A DNA stretch of 14,211 nucleotides from DATADD01 sp036258675 (GTDB lineage Bacteria > Actinomycetota > CADDZG01 > WHSQ01). Positions 1 to 6,404 of this stretch are shown here, piece after piece (within the stretch, counting starts at the first letter, position 1; each line of letters opens with the position of its first letter). A model generated the notes under the pieces. The model saw nothing but the letters and a program-made list of their open reading frames with translations, did no database searches and was not told the DNA's origin. Location of the stretch: the NCBI GenBank assembly GCA_036258675.1, contig DATADD010000218.1, positions 1 through 14,211 on the forward strand. The letters run 5' to 3'. A program made the position numbers and the translations under genes.

Positions 1-253
1 TCGCCCGCGGCGGAGGCGGGGGCGGAGGCGGAGGGGGTGGGGCTCCGCGGGGCCGGGGGGCGCGCCGCGTCTCGATGCCCGTCGCGGGAGCGATCGCGAG
101 CTCGCTGCCGCCCCCGTCGCGAGCTCGGCGCACCCGCCGCCGCAGACGCGCCAAGCGCGGCCACAGCGACAGCGGCCACATCACCAGCACCCAATAGACA
201 CGTCCGTGCGCGCTGTGAGCAGGGCGGTGGCTGCTCCAACGCATGCCCGCCAT
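1..253 (-). CDS. N-terminal part of unrecognised proline-rich protein (cut by window edge)
   Basis: An open frame runs from an ATG at 253 leftward off the window (84 complete codons). The start is supported by GGGAGG four bases upstream; a second in-frame ATG lies at 244. The visible protein has a short hydrophobic, Trp-rich stretch (about residues 19-31, core YWVLVMWPLSLW), then an Arg-rich segment (32-46), a mixed segment, and 11 consecutive prolines (72-82). This could be a membrane-anchored protein with a charged cytoplasmic flank and a proline-rich linker, but the hydrophobic part is short for a full membrane span. Third codon positions are mostly G or C, as in neighbouring genes. It is divergent from gatC. 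I do not recognise the family. An overlapping plus-strand frame at 37-342 is less likely because it has no ribosome binding site and an unnatural Arg/Ala/Pro composition. Confidence 0.5.
   Translation of the reverse strand, partial: MAGMRWSSHRPAHSAHGRVYWVLVMWPLSLWPRLARLRRRVRRARDGGGSELAIAPATGIETRRAPRPRGAPPPPPPPPPPPRA
8..40 (-). repeat. Low-complexity CCN tract encoding 11 prolines
   Basis: On the minus strand these 33 bases are eleven proline codons in a row, mixing CCA, CCC, CCT and CCG. Seen on the plus strand it is a purine-rich GGCGGA-like repeat. If the frame is real, translation of this run would be expected to depend on elongation factor P, which is known to relieve stalling at polyproline. 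Mixed codon choice suggests it is kept at protein level rather than being a fresh slippage repeat. Confidence 0.6.
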
Positions 254-271
254 ATCGCCTCCCTCTCCCGC

Positions 272-277
272 AGCGTA
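272..277 (-). promoter_or_regulatory. Candidate -10 box (TACGCT) for the leftward gene
   Basis: The minus strand reads TACGCT, a TANNNT hexamer, ending 18 bases before the ATG at 253. Transcription would begin about 7 bases downstream, giving a short leader that carries the GGGAGG ribosome binding site. No convincing -35 box was seen at 16-18 bases upstream. Confidence 0.35.
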
Positions 278-339
278 GAGGTGACACGAAACGGGACCGG
301 AACACAAGACCTTTCTGCAAGTCGCGCCAAGCGCTGACC

Positions 340-345
340 TAGGAT
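340..345 (+). promoter_or_regulatory. Candidate -10 box (TAGGAT) for gatCAB, leaderless or near-leaderless
   Basis: TAGGAT ends 6 bases before the gatC ATG at 352, so the predicted transcription start (7 bases past the hexamer) falls on the A of the ATG. The alternative reading is that AGGA within the same bases (341-344), 7 bases before the ATG, serves as a ribosome binding site. The two uses exclude each other only if the mRNA starts at the ATG. The same geometry recurs at aspC, serA and the IF2_N-like gene, which favours the promoter reading. Confidence 0.5.
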
Positions 346-351
346 GCGGTC

Positions 352-645
352 ATGGCCGTAGACCGAGCCGCAGTCGACCACGTTGCGCGTCTCGCGCGCC
401 TGGATCTCACGGAGGAAGAGCGCGGGCGCATGAGCGCGGAGCTCACGCACATCCTCGAGCACGCGGCGCGCATCGTTGCTCTCGACCTCGACGGGGTCGA
501 GCCCACCTCGCACTCCCTCGACCTGCGCAACGTGACGCGCCCCGACGAGGTGATCCCGTGCCTGCCCCAGGAGGACGCGATCGCGGGCGCCCCGGCCGCC
601 GAGTCGGGCCGCTTCCGCGTCCCGCGCATCATCGAGGAGCCGTAG
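352..645 (+). CDS. gatC: Aspartyl/glutamyl-tRNA(Asn/Gln) amidotransferase subunit C
   Basis: GatC is the small scaffold subunit that wraps around GatA and GatB in the GatCAB complex, which converts misacylated Glu-tRNA(Gln), and often Asp-tRNA(Asn), to the amide form in the cytoplasm. The 97-residue product is the usual size and shows the family pattern: an N-terminal helical part beginning DHVARLARLDLTEEE, a middle helix around HILEH, then the VEPTSHSLDLRNVTRPDEV stretch and a C-terminal tail ending GRFRVPRIIEE. The stop codon directly abuts the gatA ATG. The ATG at 352 is the only sensible start. gatC-gatA-gatB in this order, with zero or 4-base overlap spacing, indicates one operon and coupled translation. 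Recognition is confident. Confidence 0.96.
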   Translation: MAVDRAAVDHVARLARLDLTEEERGRMSAELTHILEHAARIVALDLDGVEPTSHSLDLRNVTRPDEVIPCLPQEDAIAGAPAAESGRFRVPRIIEEP

Positions 646-2115
646 ATGAGCGGGCCCGTGTGGATGTCGGCCTCCGAGCTGGCGGCGGCGCTGTCCTCGG
701 GATCTCTCACCTCCGCCGAGGTCGTGGAGGGGCTGCTGGCGCGCGCCGACGCGATCGAGCCCTCGCTCGGGACGTACCTGTGCCGGACCCCCGAGCGCGC
801 TCTCGAGCAGGCCGCGGCCTCCGATGCGCGGCGCGCCGCGGGCGAGGCGGCCTCCCGCTTCGACGGCGTTCCCGTCGCCTACAAGGACATCTTCGTGACG
901 CGCGGCGTCGCCACCACCGCGGGATCCCGGATCCTCGAGGGGTGGGTGCCGCCCTACGACGCCACCGTCGTGGCCCGCTGCGGCGCCGCGGGTCTGCCCG
1001 GCCTCGGCAAGACGAACCTCGACGAGTTCGCGATGGGCTCGTCGACGGAGAACTCGGGCTTCCACGTAACCCGCAACCCATGGGACACGGGGCGCGTCCC
1101 GGGCGGCTCGAGCGGGGGCTCGGCGGCGCTCGTGGCGGCCGGCGGCGTGCCGTGGGCGTGGGGGACCGAGACCGGGGGGTCGGTCCGGCAGCCGGCCGCC
1201 CTCTGCGGCGTGGTGGGTATCAAGCCCACCTACGGCCTCGTGTCGCGCTCCGGGATGGTCGCGTTCGCGTCCTCGCTCGACCAGGCGGGCCCGATCGCTC
1301 GCTGCGTCGGGGACGCGGCGGCTCTGCTCCAGATCGCCGCGGGGCACGACGCGCGCGACTCGACCTCGATCCCCGGGCCCGCGCCCGACCTCCTGTCCGG
1401 CCTCGACGACGGCGTCGACGACCTCCGCGTCGGCGTGGTCGCGTCCACGCTCGGGGAGGGCGTCCAGCCCGGCGTGCGGACCGCGGTCGAGGATGGCTTC
1501 CGCCGGCTCGAGAAGCTCGGCGCCGATCTCATCGAGGTGTCCCTGCCCTCGTTCGAGTACGGCATCTCGGCCTACTACCTCATCGCCCCCGCCGAGGCGT
1601 CGTCGAACCTCGCCCGCTACGACGGGGTCCGCTACGGTCGGCGCGCCGAGGGCGACGACGTCATCGAGATGATGTCGCGCACCCGCGCCGAGGGTTTCGG
1701 CACGGAGGTCAAGCGGCGCATCATGCTGGGCACGTACGCGCTCTCGGCCGGATACTACGAGGCCTACTACGGCAAGGCCCAGAAGGTGAGGACGCTGATC
1801 GCGCGCGACTTCGAGCGCGCCTTCGACGCCGTCGACCTCCTCGTGTGCCCGACCTCCCCCACGACCGCCTTCGGCATCGGCGAGCGCACGGAGGACCCGC
1901 TCGCGATGTACCTGTCGGACATCTTCACGGTGCCCGTCAACCTCGCCGGCAACGCCGCGGTCACCGTGCCCTGCGGCGTCGACGAGAAGGGCCTCCCGGT
2001 GGGTCTGCAGATCATCGCCCCCGCCCTCGGCGAGGCCACGATGCTGCGTGCGGCCCACGCCTTCGAGCGGGATCTCGGGTGGGCCGGGTCGTCCGCGTCG
2101 AGGCCGCCGCTGTGA
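646..2115 (+). CDS. gatA: Glutamyl-tRNA(Gln) amidotransferase subunit A (amidase)
   Basis: GatA is the glutaminase subunit of GatCAB: it releases ammonia from glutamine, which is channelled to GatB. The 489-residue protein belongs to the amidase-signature family. The Ser-cisSer-Lys triad is visible as K80 (in AYKD), S155 (in GGSSGGSAA) and S179 (in TGGSVRQPA), nearly identical in position to the residues known for characterised GatA (K79, S154, S178). The stretch GIKPTYGLVSRSGMVAFASS after S179 is typical. A GAGGAG ribosome binding site at 630-635, inside the end of gatC, precedes the ATG, which follows the gatC stop without a gap. The last four bases overlap gatB. Nothing looks damaged. Confidence 0.97.
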   Translation: MSGPVWMSASELAAALSSGSLTSAEVVEGLLARADAIEPSLGTYLCRTPERALEQAAASDARRAAGEAASRFDGVPVAYKDIFVTRGVATTAGSRILEGWVPPYDATVVARCGAAGLPGLGKTNLDEFAMGSSTENSGFHVTRNPWDTGRVPGGSSGGSAALVAAGGVPWAWGTETGGSVRQPAALCGVVGIKPTYGLVSRSGMVAFASSLDQAGPIARCVGDAAALLQIAAGHDARDSTSIPGPAPDLLSGLDDGVDDLRVGVVASTLGEGVQPGVRTAVEDGFRRLEKLGADLIEVSLPSFEYGISAYYLIAPAEASSNLARYDGVRYGRRAEGDDVIEMMSRTRAEGFGTEVKRRIMLGTYALSAGYYEAYYGKAQKVRTLIARDFERAFDAVDLLVCPTSPTTAFGIGERTEDPLAMYLSDIFTVPVNLAGNAAVTVPCGVDEKGLPVGLQIIAPALGEATMLRAAHAFERDLGWAGSSASRPPL

Positions 2116-3581
2116 CCGTCGCCGCCGCCGACGGCTTCGCGACCACGGTCGGGCTCGAGATCCACGTCGAGCTGTCGACGCGCTCGAAGATGTTCTGCGG
2201 GTGCGAGGTCGCCTTCGGGGGGGAGCCGAACACGCGCACCTGCCCCGTCTGCCTCGGGCTCCCGGGATCCCTTCCGGTTGTCAACGGCCGAGCCGTCGAG
2301 CACACCCTGCGGATAGCGCTCGCGCTCGGGTGCGACATCGCCGCGCGATCGCTGTTCCACCGCAAGAACTACTTCTATCCCGACATCCCGAAGAACTACC
2401 AGATCTCCCAGTACGACCTTCCCTTCGGCGTCGGAGGCGCACTCGAGGTCCCCGACGGCGATGAGGTCGTGCGGGTGGGGATCGCGCGCGTGCACCTCGA
2501 GGAGGACACCGGCAAGTCGCTGCACGTGGGCGGGACGGGGCGCATCGCCGACTCGGAGTACTCGCTCGAGGACTTCAATCGGGCCGGCACCCCGCTGGTC
2601 GAGATAGTCACCGAGCCCGACATCACTTCGCCGGGGCAGGCGCGCGCCTTCGTGTCCGAGCTGCGGGCTCTGCTCGAGTCGCTCGGCGTGTCCGACGTCC
2701 GGATGGAGGAAGGGTCGCTGCGCGTGGACGCGAACGTCTCCGTGCGGCGGACCGGGGAGGCCGAGCACGGCACGAAGGTCGAGGTGAAGAACCTCAACTC
2801 GATCCGGTCGGTGGGCCGGGCCTTGGAGCACGAGGTGGCGCGGCAGCGCAGCGCTCTCGAGGCCGGCGGGCAGCTGATCCAGGAAACGAGGCACTTCGAC
2901 GAGAAGGCGGGTACGACGTCGCCCCTGCGCTCGAAGGAGTACGCGTTCGACTACCGCTACTTTCCCGAGCCCGACCTCGTCCCGTTCGAGCCCGCCCGCG
3001 CCGACGTCGATCGCCTGCGCGCGTCGCTACCCGAGTCGCCCGCGCGGAGACGGGAGCGGTTCGCGCGGGAGCTGGGGCTCGGCGCGCACGACATCGCGGT
3101 GCTCACCGCGTCGGCGCGGGTCGCGGACTGGTTCGAGCGGGCCGCGCGCGCCTATGGAGGCGACGCCAAGAGGGTGGCCAACTGGATCACCGCCGACCTC
3201 TTCGGCCTCCTCAACGAGGCGGCGGCGGAGCTGCACGAGACGAGGTTCTCGCCCGAGGACCTCGCCGCCCTCGTGAAGCTCGTCGACGGGGGAACGATCT
3301 CGGGAAAACAAGCGAAGGCCGTGCTGCAGGAGATGTTCGCGACCGGGAAGGCGCCCGATGCGATCGCCGCGGAGCGAGGCCTGCAGCAGATCTCCGACGC
3401 CCACGAGCTCGGCGCCGTGGTCGACCAGGTCGTGGCCGACAACCCCGACGTCGCGGCCAAGGTCCGAGGGGGGCAGACGAGCGCGATCGGGTTCCTCGTG
3501 GGCCAGGTGATGAAGCGGACGCGGGGCCGCGCCAACCCCGCTCTCGTCAACGGGTTGCTGCGGGACAAGCTCGCTCCGTGA
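2112..3581 (+). CDS. gatB: Aspartyl/glutamyl-tRNA(Asn/Gln) amidotransferase subunit B
   Basis: GatB binds the misacylated tRNA, phosphorylates the side chain with ATP and transfers ammonia to it. The 489-residue product has the N-terminal catalytic cradle (GLEIHVEL at 14-21), the zinc-site cysteines C29, C31, C44 and C47 (in FCGC and TCPVC), the VEVKNLNS stretch in the middle, and a C-terminal helical plus YqeY-like domain from roughly residue 335 that contacts the tRNA elbow. The GTG at 2112 is chosen because it overlaps the gatA stop as GTGA and leaves a short N-terminus before GLEIH, as in homologues. The open frame extends upstream through gatA, but that part is a shadow. The stop overlaps the next GTG. 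Confidence 0.97.
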   Translation: MTVAAADGFATTVGLEIHVELSTRSKMFCGCEVAFGGEPNTRTCPVCLGLPGSLPVVNGRAVEHTLRIALALGCDIAARSLFHRKNYFYPDIPKNYQISQYDLPFGVGGALEVPDGDEVVRVGIARVHLEEDTGKSLHVGGTGRIADSEYSLEDFNRAGTPLVEIVTEPDITSPGQARAFVSELRALLESLGVSDVRMEEGSLRVDANVSVRRTGEAEHGTKVEVKNLNSIRSVGRALEHEVARQRSALEAGGQLIQETRHFDEKAGTTSPLRSKEYAFDYRYFPEPDLVPFEPARADVDRLRASLPESPARRRERFARELGLGAHDIAVLTASARVADWFERAARAYGGDAKRVANWITADLFGLLNEAAAELHETRFSPEDLAALVKLVDGGTISGKQAKAVLQEMFATGKAPDAIAAERGLQQISDAHELGAVVDQVVADNPDVAAKVRGGQTSAIGFLVGQVMKRTRGRANPALVNGLLRDKLAP

Positions 3582-4057
3582 CCGTCTCGCTCGAGATGGC
3601 CGCGACGATGCCGGGGCCCCCGCACGTCGTATGGGAGCTCATCACCGACTGGGAGCACCAGGACGACTGGATGCTCGAGGCGTCGGACTTCGTCGTGACG
3701 TCGGAGACGCGCGCCGGGGTCGGCGTCGAAGCCGAGGCGACGATCCGGATCGGCGGCATCGCGACGCGCGACCGCGTGCGCGTGGTCGGATGGGAGGCGG
3801 AGCGGACCCTGTCGATCGCGCACGAGGGCTGGGTCTCGGGCCGCGGCGACATCCACCTCACGCGCCTCGGGCCGGCTTCCACCCATGTCCTGTGGAGGGA
3901 GCGGCTGAAGCCTCCCCTCGGCCCCGTCGGGGCGCTGGGGATGCGCGCGTTCAAGCCACTCATGCGCCGCATCTTCGAGCGCGATCTGCGCGTGCTCGCC
4001 GGGCTCGTGAGGGTGGCGTCTCGCCACGCAGCCGGCGCCCCGAGCGAAGCGCGCTAG
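3578..4057 (+). CDS. SRPBCC-fold (polyketide cyclase/START-like) protein
   Basis: This 159-residue protein looks like a member of the SRPBCC superfamily, which forms a helix-grip fold with a deep cavity for hydrophobic ligands. Visible features are an N-terminal strand with AATMPGPPHVVWELITDWEH (the typical opening strand, then a helix with W and D), alternating beta-strand segments through the middle (for example VEAEATIRIGG), a THVLWRERL strand, and a long C-terminal helix (about residues 118-150) with FKPLMRRIFERDLRVLAGLV. No catalytic residue or ligand can be assigned. The GTG start overlaps the gatB stop as GTGA, so it is probably translated together with gatB, although no link to amidotransferase function is known to me. 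It ends in a CTAG shared with the convergent gene's stop. Confidence 0.85.
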   Translation: MTVSLEMAATMPGPPHVVWELITDWEHQDDWMLEASDFVVTSETRAGVGVEAEATIRIGGIATRDRVRVVGWEAERTLSIAHEGWVSGRGDIHLTRLGPASTHVLWRERLKPPLGPVGALGMRAFKPLMRRIFERDLRVLAGLVRVASRHAAGAPSEAR

Positions 4058-4878
4058 GGGCGGACGAGGAACGCGACCACCGCGCGCACTCGATACGTCC
4101 GGCTCCCCGACGCGGTGAAGAAGCCGAGGTCGCGCCACGGCCCCGAGCCCGCCCGCCAGCGCGCCCGCCAGATCTGCTCCACCGTCGCCTCGAACCGGCC
4201 CGGTGTCTCGTAGACGTGCGGGACCGTCCCGGGCCGGCCGGGGGCCCACGGGCGCCCTCCGTCCGCGGTGACGAGGCCGGTCCCGTCGCCGAAGCTCCAC
4301 GAGTGCTGCACGGGCTCCGCGATCGCGGTCACGGAGTAGCCCGCCACGCGCGCCGACGCCTCGATCGGCGCCGCGGGCGGCACCCAGAAGTAGGAGGGGA
4401 GCCCCGTGACGCCGACCTCTCCGGGCGCGACGCGGAGCGCGGGGGCGGGTGCGCGAGCGCGGGCGCGGTCGACGAGCATGCGCGCCAGGGTCTCGGGATC
4501 GACGCGGGGGGCCCGTCGGGGCCCGGGCTCTCGGGGAGGCGGGGCGTCCGCGCACACCGAGTAGACCGCCGCAAGGCTTCCTCCGAGCTTGCGGCGCACG
4601 CAGGGGTCCGGGGGCAGCAACGGTGCGGTGGGGGAGGCGAGCACCGGGGCGCCGCCCGAGGACGAGACGGCCGGGGTCGGAACCGACGGGGCCGCGGCGG
4701 TTGCGGCCGGGGCCGGATGGATCCCCGCCGAGCTCGCCGCGAGGCCGACGCGCGCCCTGACCGCGACACCCGTCGCGGTCGTGTTGTGGTCGAGATCGGG
4801 CCGGGGGGCGGCGTGTGCCGCGGATGCGGCTGCGACGAGGGCGGCGGCGGCCCCGGCCGCGGCCCGCGCCCGCCTCAC
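4054..4878 (-). CDS. Secreted protein with a PKD-like domain
   Basis: The 274-residue product begins with a signal peptide: MRRARAA, an Ala-rich hydrophobic core to about residue 20, and a likely cleavage after AHA (about 23). A low-complexity Ala/Pro/Ser region follows (about 50-92), then two cysteines, C93 and C109, that could pair outside the cell. A conserved-looking segment GLPSYFWVPP (159-168) precedes a PKD-type beta-sandwich (about 172-240) with the diagnostic WSFGDGT (194-200) and the closing HVYETPGRFEATV. I recall secreted proteins with an FW motif followed by a PKD-like fold as common and uncharacterised in actinobacteria; this is memory, not a search. The GTG start overlaps the stop of the upstream membrane gene as GTGA, indicating coupled expression. 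Function unknown; an extracellular binding role is a guess from the fold. Confidence 0.82.
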   Translation of the reverse strand: MRRARAAAGAAAALVAAASAAHAAPRPDLDHNTTATGVAVRARVGLAASSAGIHPAPAATAAAPSVPTPAVSSSGGAPVLASPTAPLLPPDPCVRRKLGGSLAAVYSVCADAPPPREPGPRRAPRVDPETLARMLVDRARARAPAPALRVAPGEVGVTGLPSYFWVPPAAPIEASARVAGYSVTAIAEPVQHSWSFGDGTGLVTADGGRPWAPGRPGTVPHVYETPGRFEATVEQIWRARWRAGSGPWRDLGFFTASGSRTYRVRAVVAFLVRP

Positions 4879-5501
4879 GGCGCGCCCCGACGCGGAAGGG
4901 GCGTCTCGCGCAGGGCTCTGCCCGAGTACAGCAGCCAGCGGCCGTCCTCGTAGGTCATCGTCCACTCCATCGCGCGCACCTGGGGGATCGCATCCGGAGC
5001 CGCGTCCGTCCCCGAGGGCAGGTGCACGAAGCGCGGCAGGAACAGCAGCCGCTCGCGCAGGACCGCGCGCGTCGGGCCCACGTGCGCGACGCGCAGCGCC
5101 CTCGACACCCATCTCGTGCGGTCGAGGATGTCGTTGCGCAGGAGCCAGCGGATCTCCGCGCCGCTCGTGAGATCGGGCGCGTCCGGCGCCGCGTAGAGGC
5201 GGATGAGGGATGTGTCCCGCTGGTGGTAGGAGCGGACGAACAGCGCCCTCAGCCGCTCGAAGCGGGCCCGGATCGCGTGCGGCGAAGGCTGCTCGCGCGA
5301 ACCCGGGCGAGAGACGGCCGCGGCCGAGCCCCTCGCGCCCGACCCGGGCGCTCGCTCCAGGGCCCACAGCCCCGTCAGCGCCGCGATCGCGAGGAGCACG
5401 ATCGCGAACGCAGCCGCGGGCGGCAGTCCGTCGTCGCTCTGCGCGCGCCTTCCGAAGGAGCCCGCGCGCTCGCGCCGAGGAGTATGAAGGGCCTCCGCCA
5501 A
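4875..5501 (-). CDS. Single-pass membrane protein with probable NTF2-like outer domain
   Basis: I read a 208-residue protein: a charged N-terminus of about 26 residues, one membrane helix (about 27-48, AAAFAIVLLAIAALTGLWAL), a flexible linker (50-75), then a globular domain. The domain starts with ARFERLRALFVRSYHQRD, contains strands such as RAVLRERLLFLPRFV and ends MEWTMTYEDGRWLLYSG. A long helix followed by strands and a terminal D-G-x-W segment suits an NTF2-like fold, but that is inference. The start is a TTG at 5501 because GAGAGG lies six bases upstream and no ATG or GTG fits the membrane-helix spacing better; the frame itself stays open farther upstream. It overlaps the secreted PKD gene by four bases. 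The two are likely a membrane-anchored and exported pair. Function unknown. Confidence 0.72.
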   Translation of the reverse strand: MAEALHTPRRERAGSFGRRAQSDDGLPPAAAFAIVLLAIAALTGLWALERAPGSGARGSAAAVSRPGSREQPSPHAIRARFERLRALFVRSYHQRDTSLIRLYAAPDAPDLTSGAEIRWLLRNDILDRTRWVSRALRVAHVGPTRAVLRERLLFLPRFVHLPSGTDAAPDAIPQVRAMEWTMTYEDGRWLLYSGRALRETPLPRRGAP

Positions 5502-5517
5502 GGTCCGCCTCTCGCCG

Positions 5518-5538
5518 CTCCCCAGGTCCGCTGGGGAG
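5518..5538. promoter_or_regulatory. Perfect 8-bp inverted repeat (5-base loop) ahead of the membrane-protein gene
   Basis: CTCCCCAG and CTGGGGAG face each other across the loop GTCCG. The repeat ends 16 bases upstream of the proposed TTG start at 5501 and just upstream of the GAGAGG ribosome binding site. On the minus-strand transcript it could be a leader hairpin or an operator. On the plus strand it is followed by TTCTT, which is a poor terminator tail, and no plus-strand gene ends nearby. Confidence 0.5.
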
Positions 5539-5567
5539 TTCTTACCGCACGCTCGTCGGGGTCGCAA
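5539..5567 (-). promoter_or_regulatory. Weak candidate promoter (TTGCGA-17-TAAGAA)
   Basis: Reading leftward, TTGCGA (plus positions 5562-5567) and TAAGAA (5539-5544) are separated by exactly 17 bases. The matches to the standard -35 and -10 boxes are only partial (4 of 6 and 3 of 6). It is the best candidate for separate transcription of the membrane and PKD genes from within the spacer. The -35 element sits in one inverted repeat and the start point would fall in another. Confidence 0.25.
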
Positions 5568-5575
5568 GGGCGACC
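5560..5575. repeat. Inverted repeat, 6-bp stem with AAGG loop
   Basis: GGTCGC and GCGACC are separated by AAGG. It lies in the middle of the 133-base spacer between the half-transporter genes and the membrane-protein gene. It is a short GC-rich hairpin without a T-run. It might help end the upstream transcript or be chance in such GC-rich DNA. Confidence 0.35.
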
Positions 5576-5620
5576 TTCGACACGCCGGCGCGACGAAACC
5601 GCGGGCGTCGGCGCGCGCGC

Positions 5621-5636
5621 AGTGAGCCGGCTCACT
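5621..5636. promoter_or_regulatory. Perfect 16-bp palindrome overlapping a stop codon
   Basis: AGTGAGCC followed directly by GGCTCACT forms an uninterrupted palindrome, the shape expected of a site for a dimeric regulator. It covers two bases of the stop codon (5635-5637) of the second half-transporter gene and the bases just after it. As RNA it could also fold as a 6-bp stem with a CCGG tetraloop, so a weak terminator is the alternative. No T-tract follows on the leftward transcript. Confidence 0.55.
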
Positions 5637-6030
5637 ATCCGGAGGAGCGCGCCCCGTCGGCCCGGACCGCCTGCCACAGCGTGCGGACTCCCATCGCGCC
5701 CAGGAAGACACCGAACACGACGCGCAGGTGTTCGGGGGCGGTCCCGAGCGCGATCGTCGCGCCCAGCGCCACCCCGGCGACCCCTCCGAGCGCGAGGGGG
5801 GCGGCATGACGGAACGACACGAAGCGATTGCGCGCGTGCGCGATCGTTCCGGCGAGGGCGGTGGGCACTATCACGAGCAGCGACGTCCCCTCCGCGACGT
5901 GTTGATCCGTGCCCAGCAACAGCACCATGAAGGGGACCATGAGGAGGCCGCCGCCGACCCCGAGGAGGGCGGACACGGCGCCCACCGCGACCCCGGCGGC
6001 CGCGGTCGCGAGCGCCGCCTCCGCGCTCAT
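5635..6030 (-). CDS. Half-length TauE/SafE (TSUP) transporter, second of a pair
   Basis: This 131-residue membrane protein matches one repeat of the TauE/SafE family, whose usual members are about 250 residues with two homologous halves and are implicated in export of sulfite and related anions. Visible are the hallmark glycine cluster SALLGVGGGLLMVP (20-33), a hydrophobic helix after it, EGTSLLVIVPTALAGTIAH (47-65), AAPLALGGVAGVALGATIAL (76-95) and a last helix (102-117), so about four membrane segments. The ATG at 6030 overlaps the stop of the preceding half-transporter as ATGA. The two halves align with each other along nearly their whole length. It probably assembles with its partner as a heterodimer; the substrate is unknown. 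Confidence 0.85.
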   Translation of the reverse strand: MSAEAALATAAAGVAVGAVSALLGVGGGLLMVPFMVLLLGTDQHVAEGTSLLVIVPTALAGTIAHARNRFVSFRHAAPLALGGVAGVALGATIALGTAPEHLRVVFGVFLGAMGVRTLWQAVRADGARSSG

Positions 6031-6398
6031 GCCAGGAGGAGGCCGGCGGCGACGGCGATCATGAGGGCGCCGAAGGCGGCCTTCAGCGCGTTGTCGGAGG
6101 CTCGCCGCAGGACCCGGGCTCCGAGCGGGGCGCCCGCCAGGCTCCCCGCCGCGAGCAGCACGGCGACGCCGAGGTCGACCGAACCCGCGAGGGCGAAGCG
6201 CAGGGCCCCTACCGCGGCGATCGGGGCGATCGCGGCGAGCGAGGTGGCGTGCGCCTCGTGCTGGGTGAGCCCGACGACCGCCACCAGCAGGGGCACCATC
6301 ACGATCCCCCCGCCGACGCCCAGAAGGCCGCTGAGCAGGCCGGCCGCGATGCCGATGGCGCCGGCGACGAGGAAGGTGGAGACGCCCGGCGCCCTCAC
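6027..6398 (-). CDS. Half-length TauE/SafE (TSUP) transporter, first of a pair
   Basis: This 123-residue protein has the same architecture as its downstream neighbour: the glycine cluster SGLLGVGGGIVMVP (23-36), then HATSLAAIAPIAAVGALRF (50-68), VLLAAGSLAGAPLGARVL (80-97) and a terminal helix (106-122), about four membrane segments in all. The GTG at 6398 starts it six bases after the aminotransferase stop; an obvious ribosome binding site is lacking, so translation may be coupled to the gene before it. A conventional transporter would carry both halves in one chain. Here both ends of each half are intact and the join is a clean ATGA overlap, so this looks like a gene pair and not an obviously broken gene. 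Confidence 0.85.
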   Translation of the reverse strand: MRAPGVSTFLVAGAIGIAAGLLSGLLGVGGGIVMVPLLVAVVGLTQHEAHATSLAAIAPIAAVGALRFALAGSVDLGVAVLLAAGSLAGAPLGARVLRRASDNALKAAFGALMIAVAAGLLLA

Positions 6399-6404
6399 CC
6401 CGGC

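Noticed and set aside
8..40. CRISPR or other functional tandem repeat
   Set aside because: The units are only 3-6 bases with no spacers; it is explained by proline codons.
37..342. Plus-strand frame of 101 codons upstream of gatC
   Set aside because: No ribosome binding site, Arg/Ala-rich composition, and it overlaps both the better minus-strand frame and the proposed gatC promoter.
181..2058. Long open frame on the minus strand opposite gatC and gatA
   Set aside because: It is a shadow caused by high GC content. Its composition is His/Arg/Asp-rich without domain motifs, and the plus strand carries unmistakable GatC and GatA.
6027..6030. A frameshift error splitting one normal TauE/SafE gene
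   Set aside because: Each half has its own natural start and end and the overlap is a standard ATGA junction. The long open frame upstream of 6030 reads as Arg-rich non-coding sequence. Not fully excluded, so the check is listed under findings.
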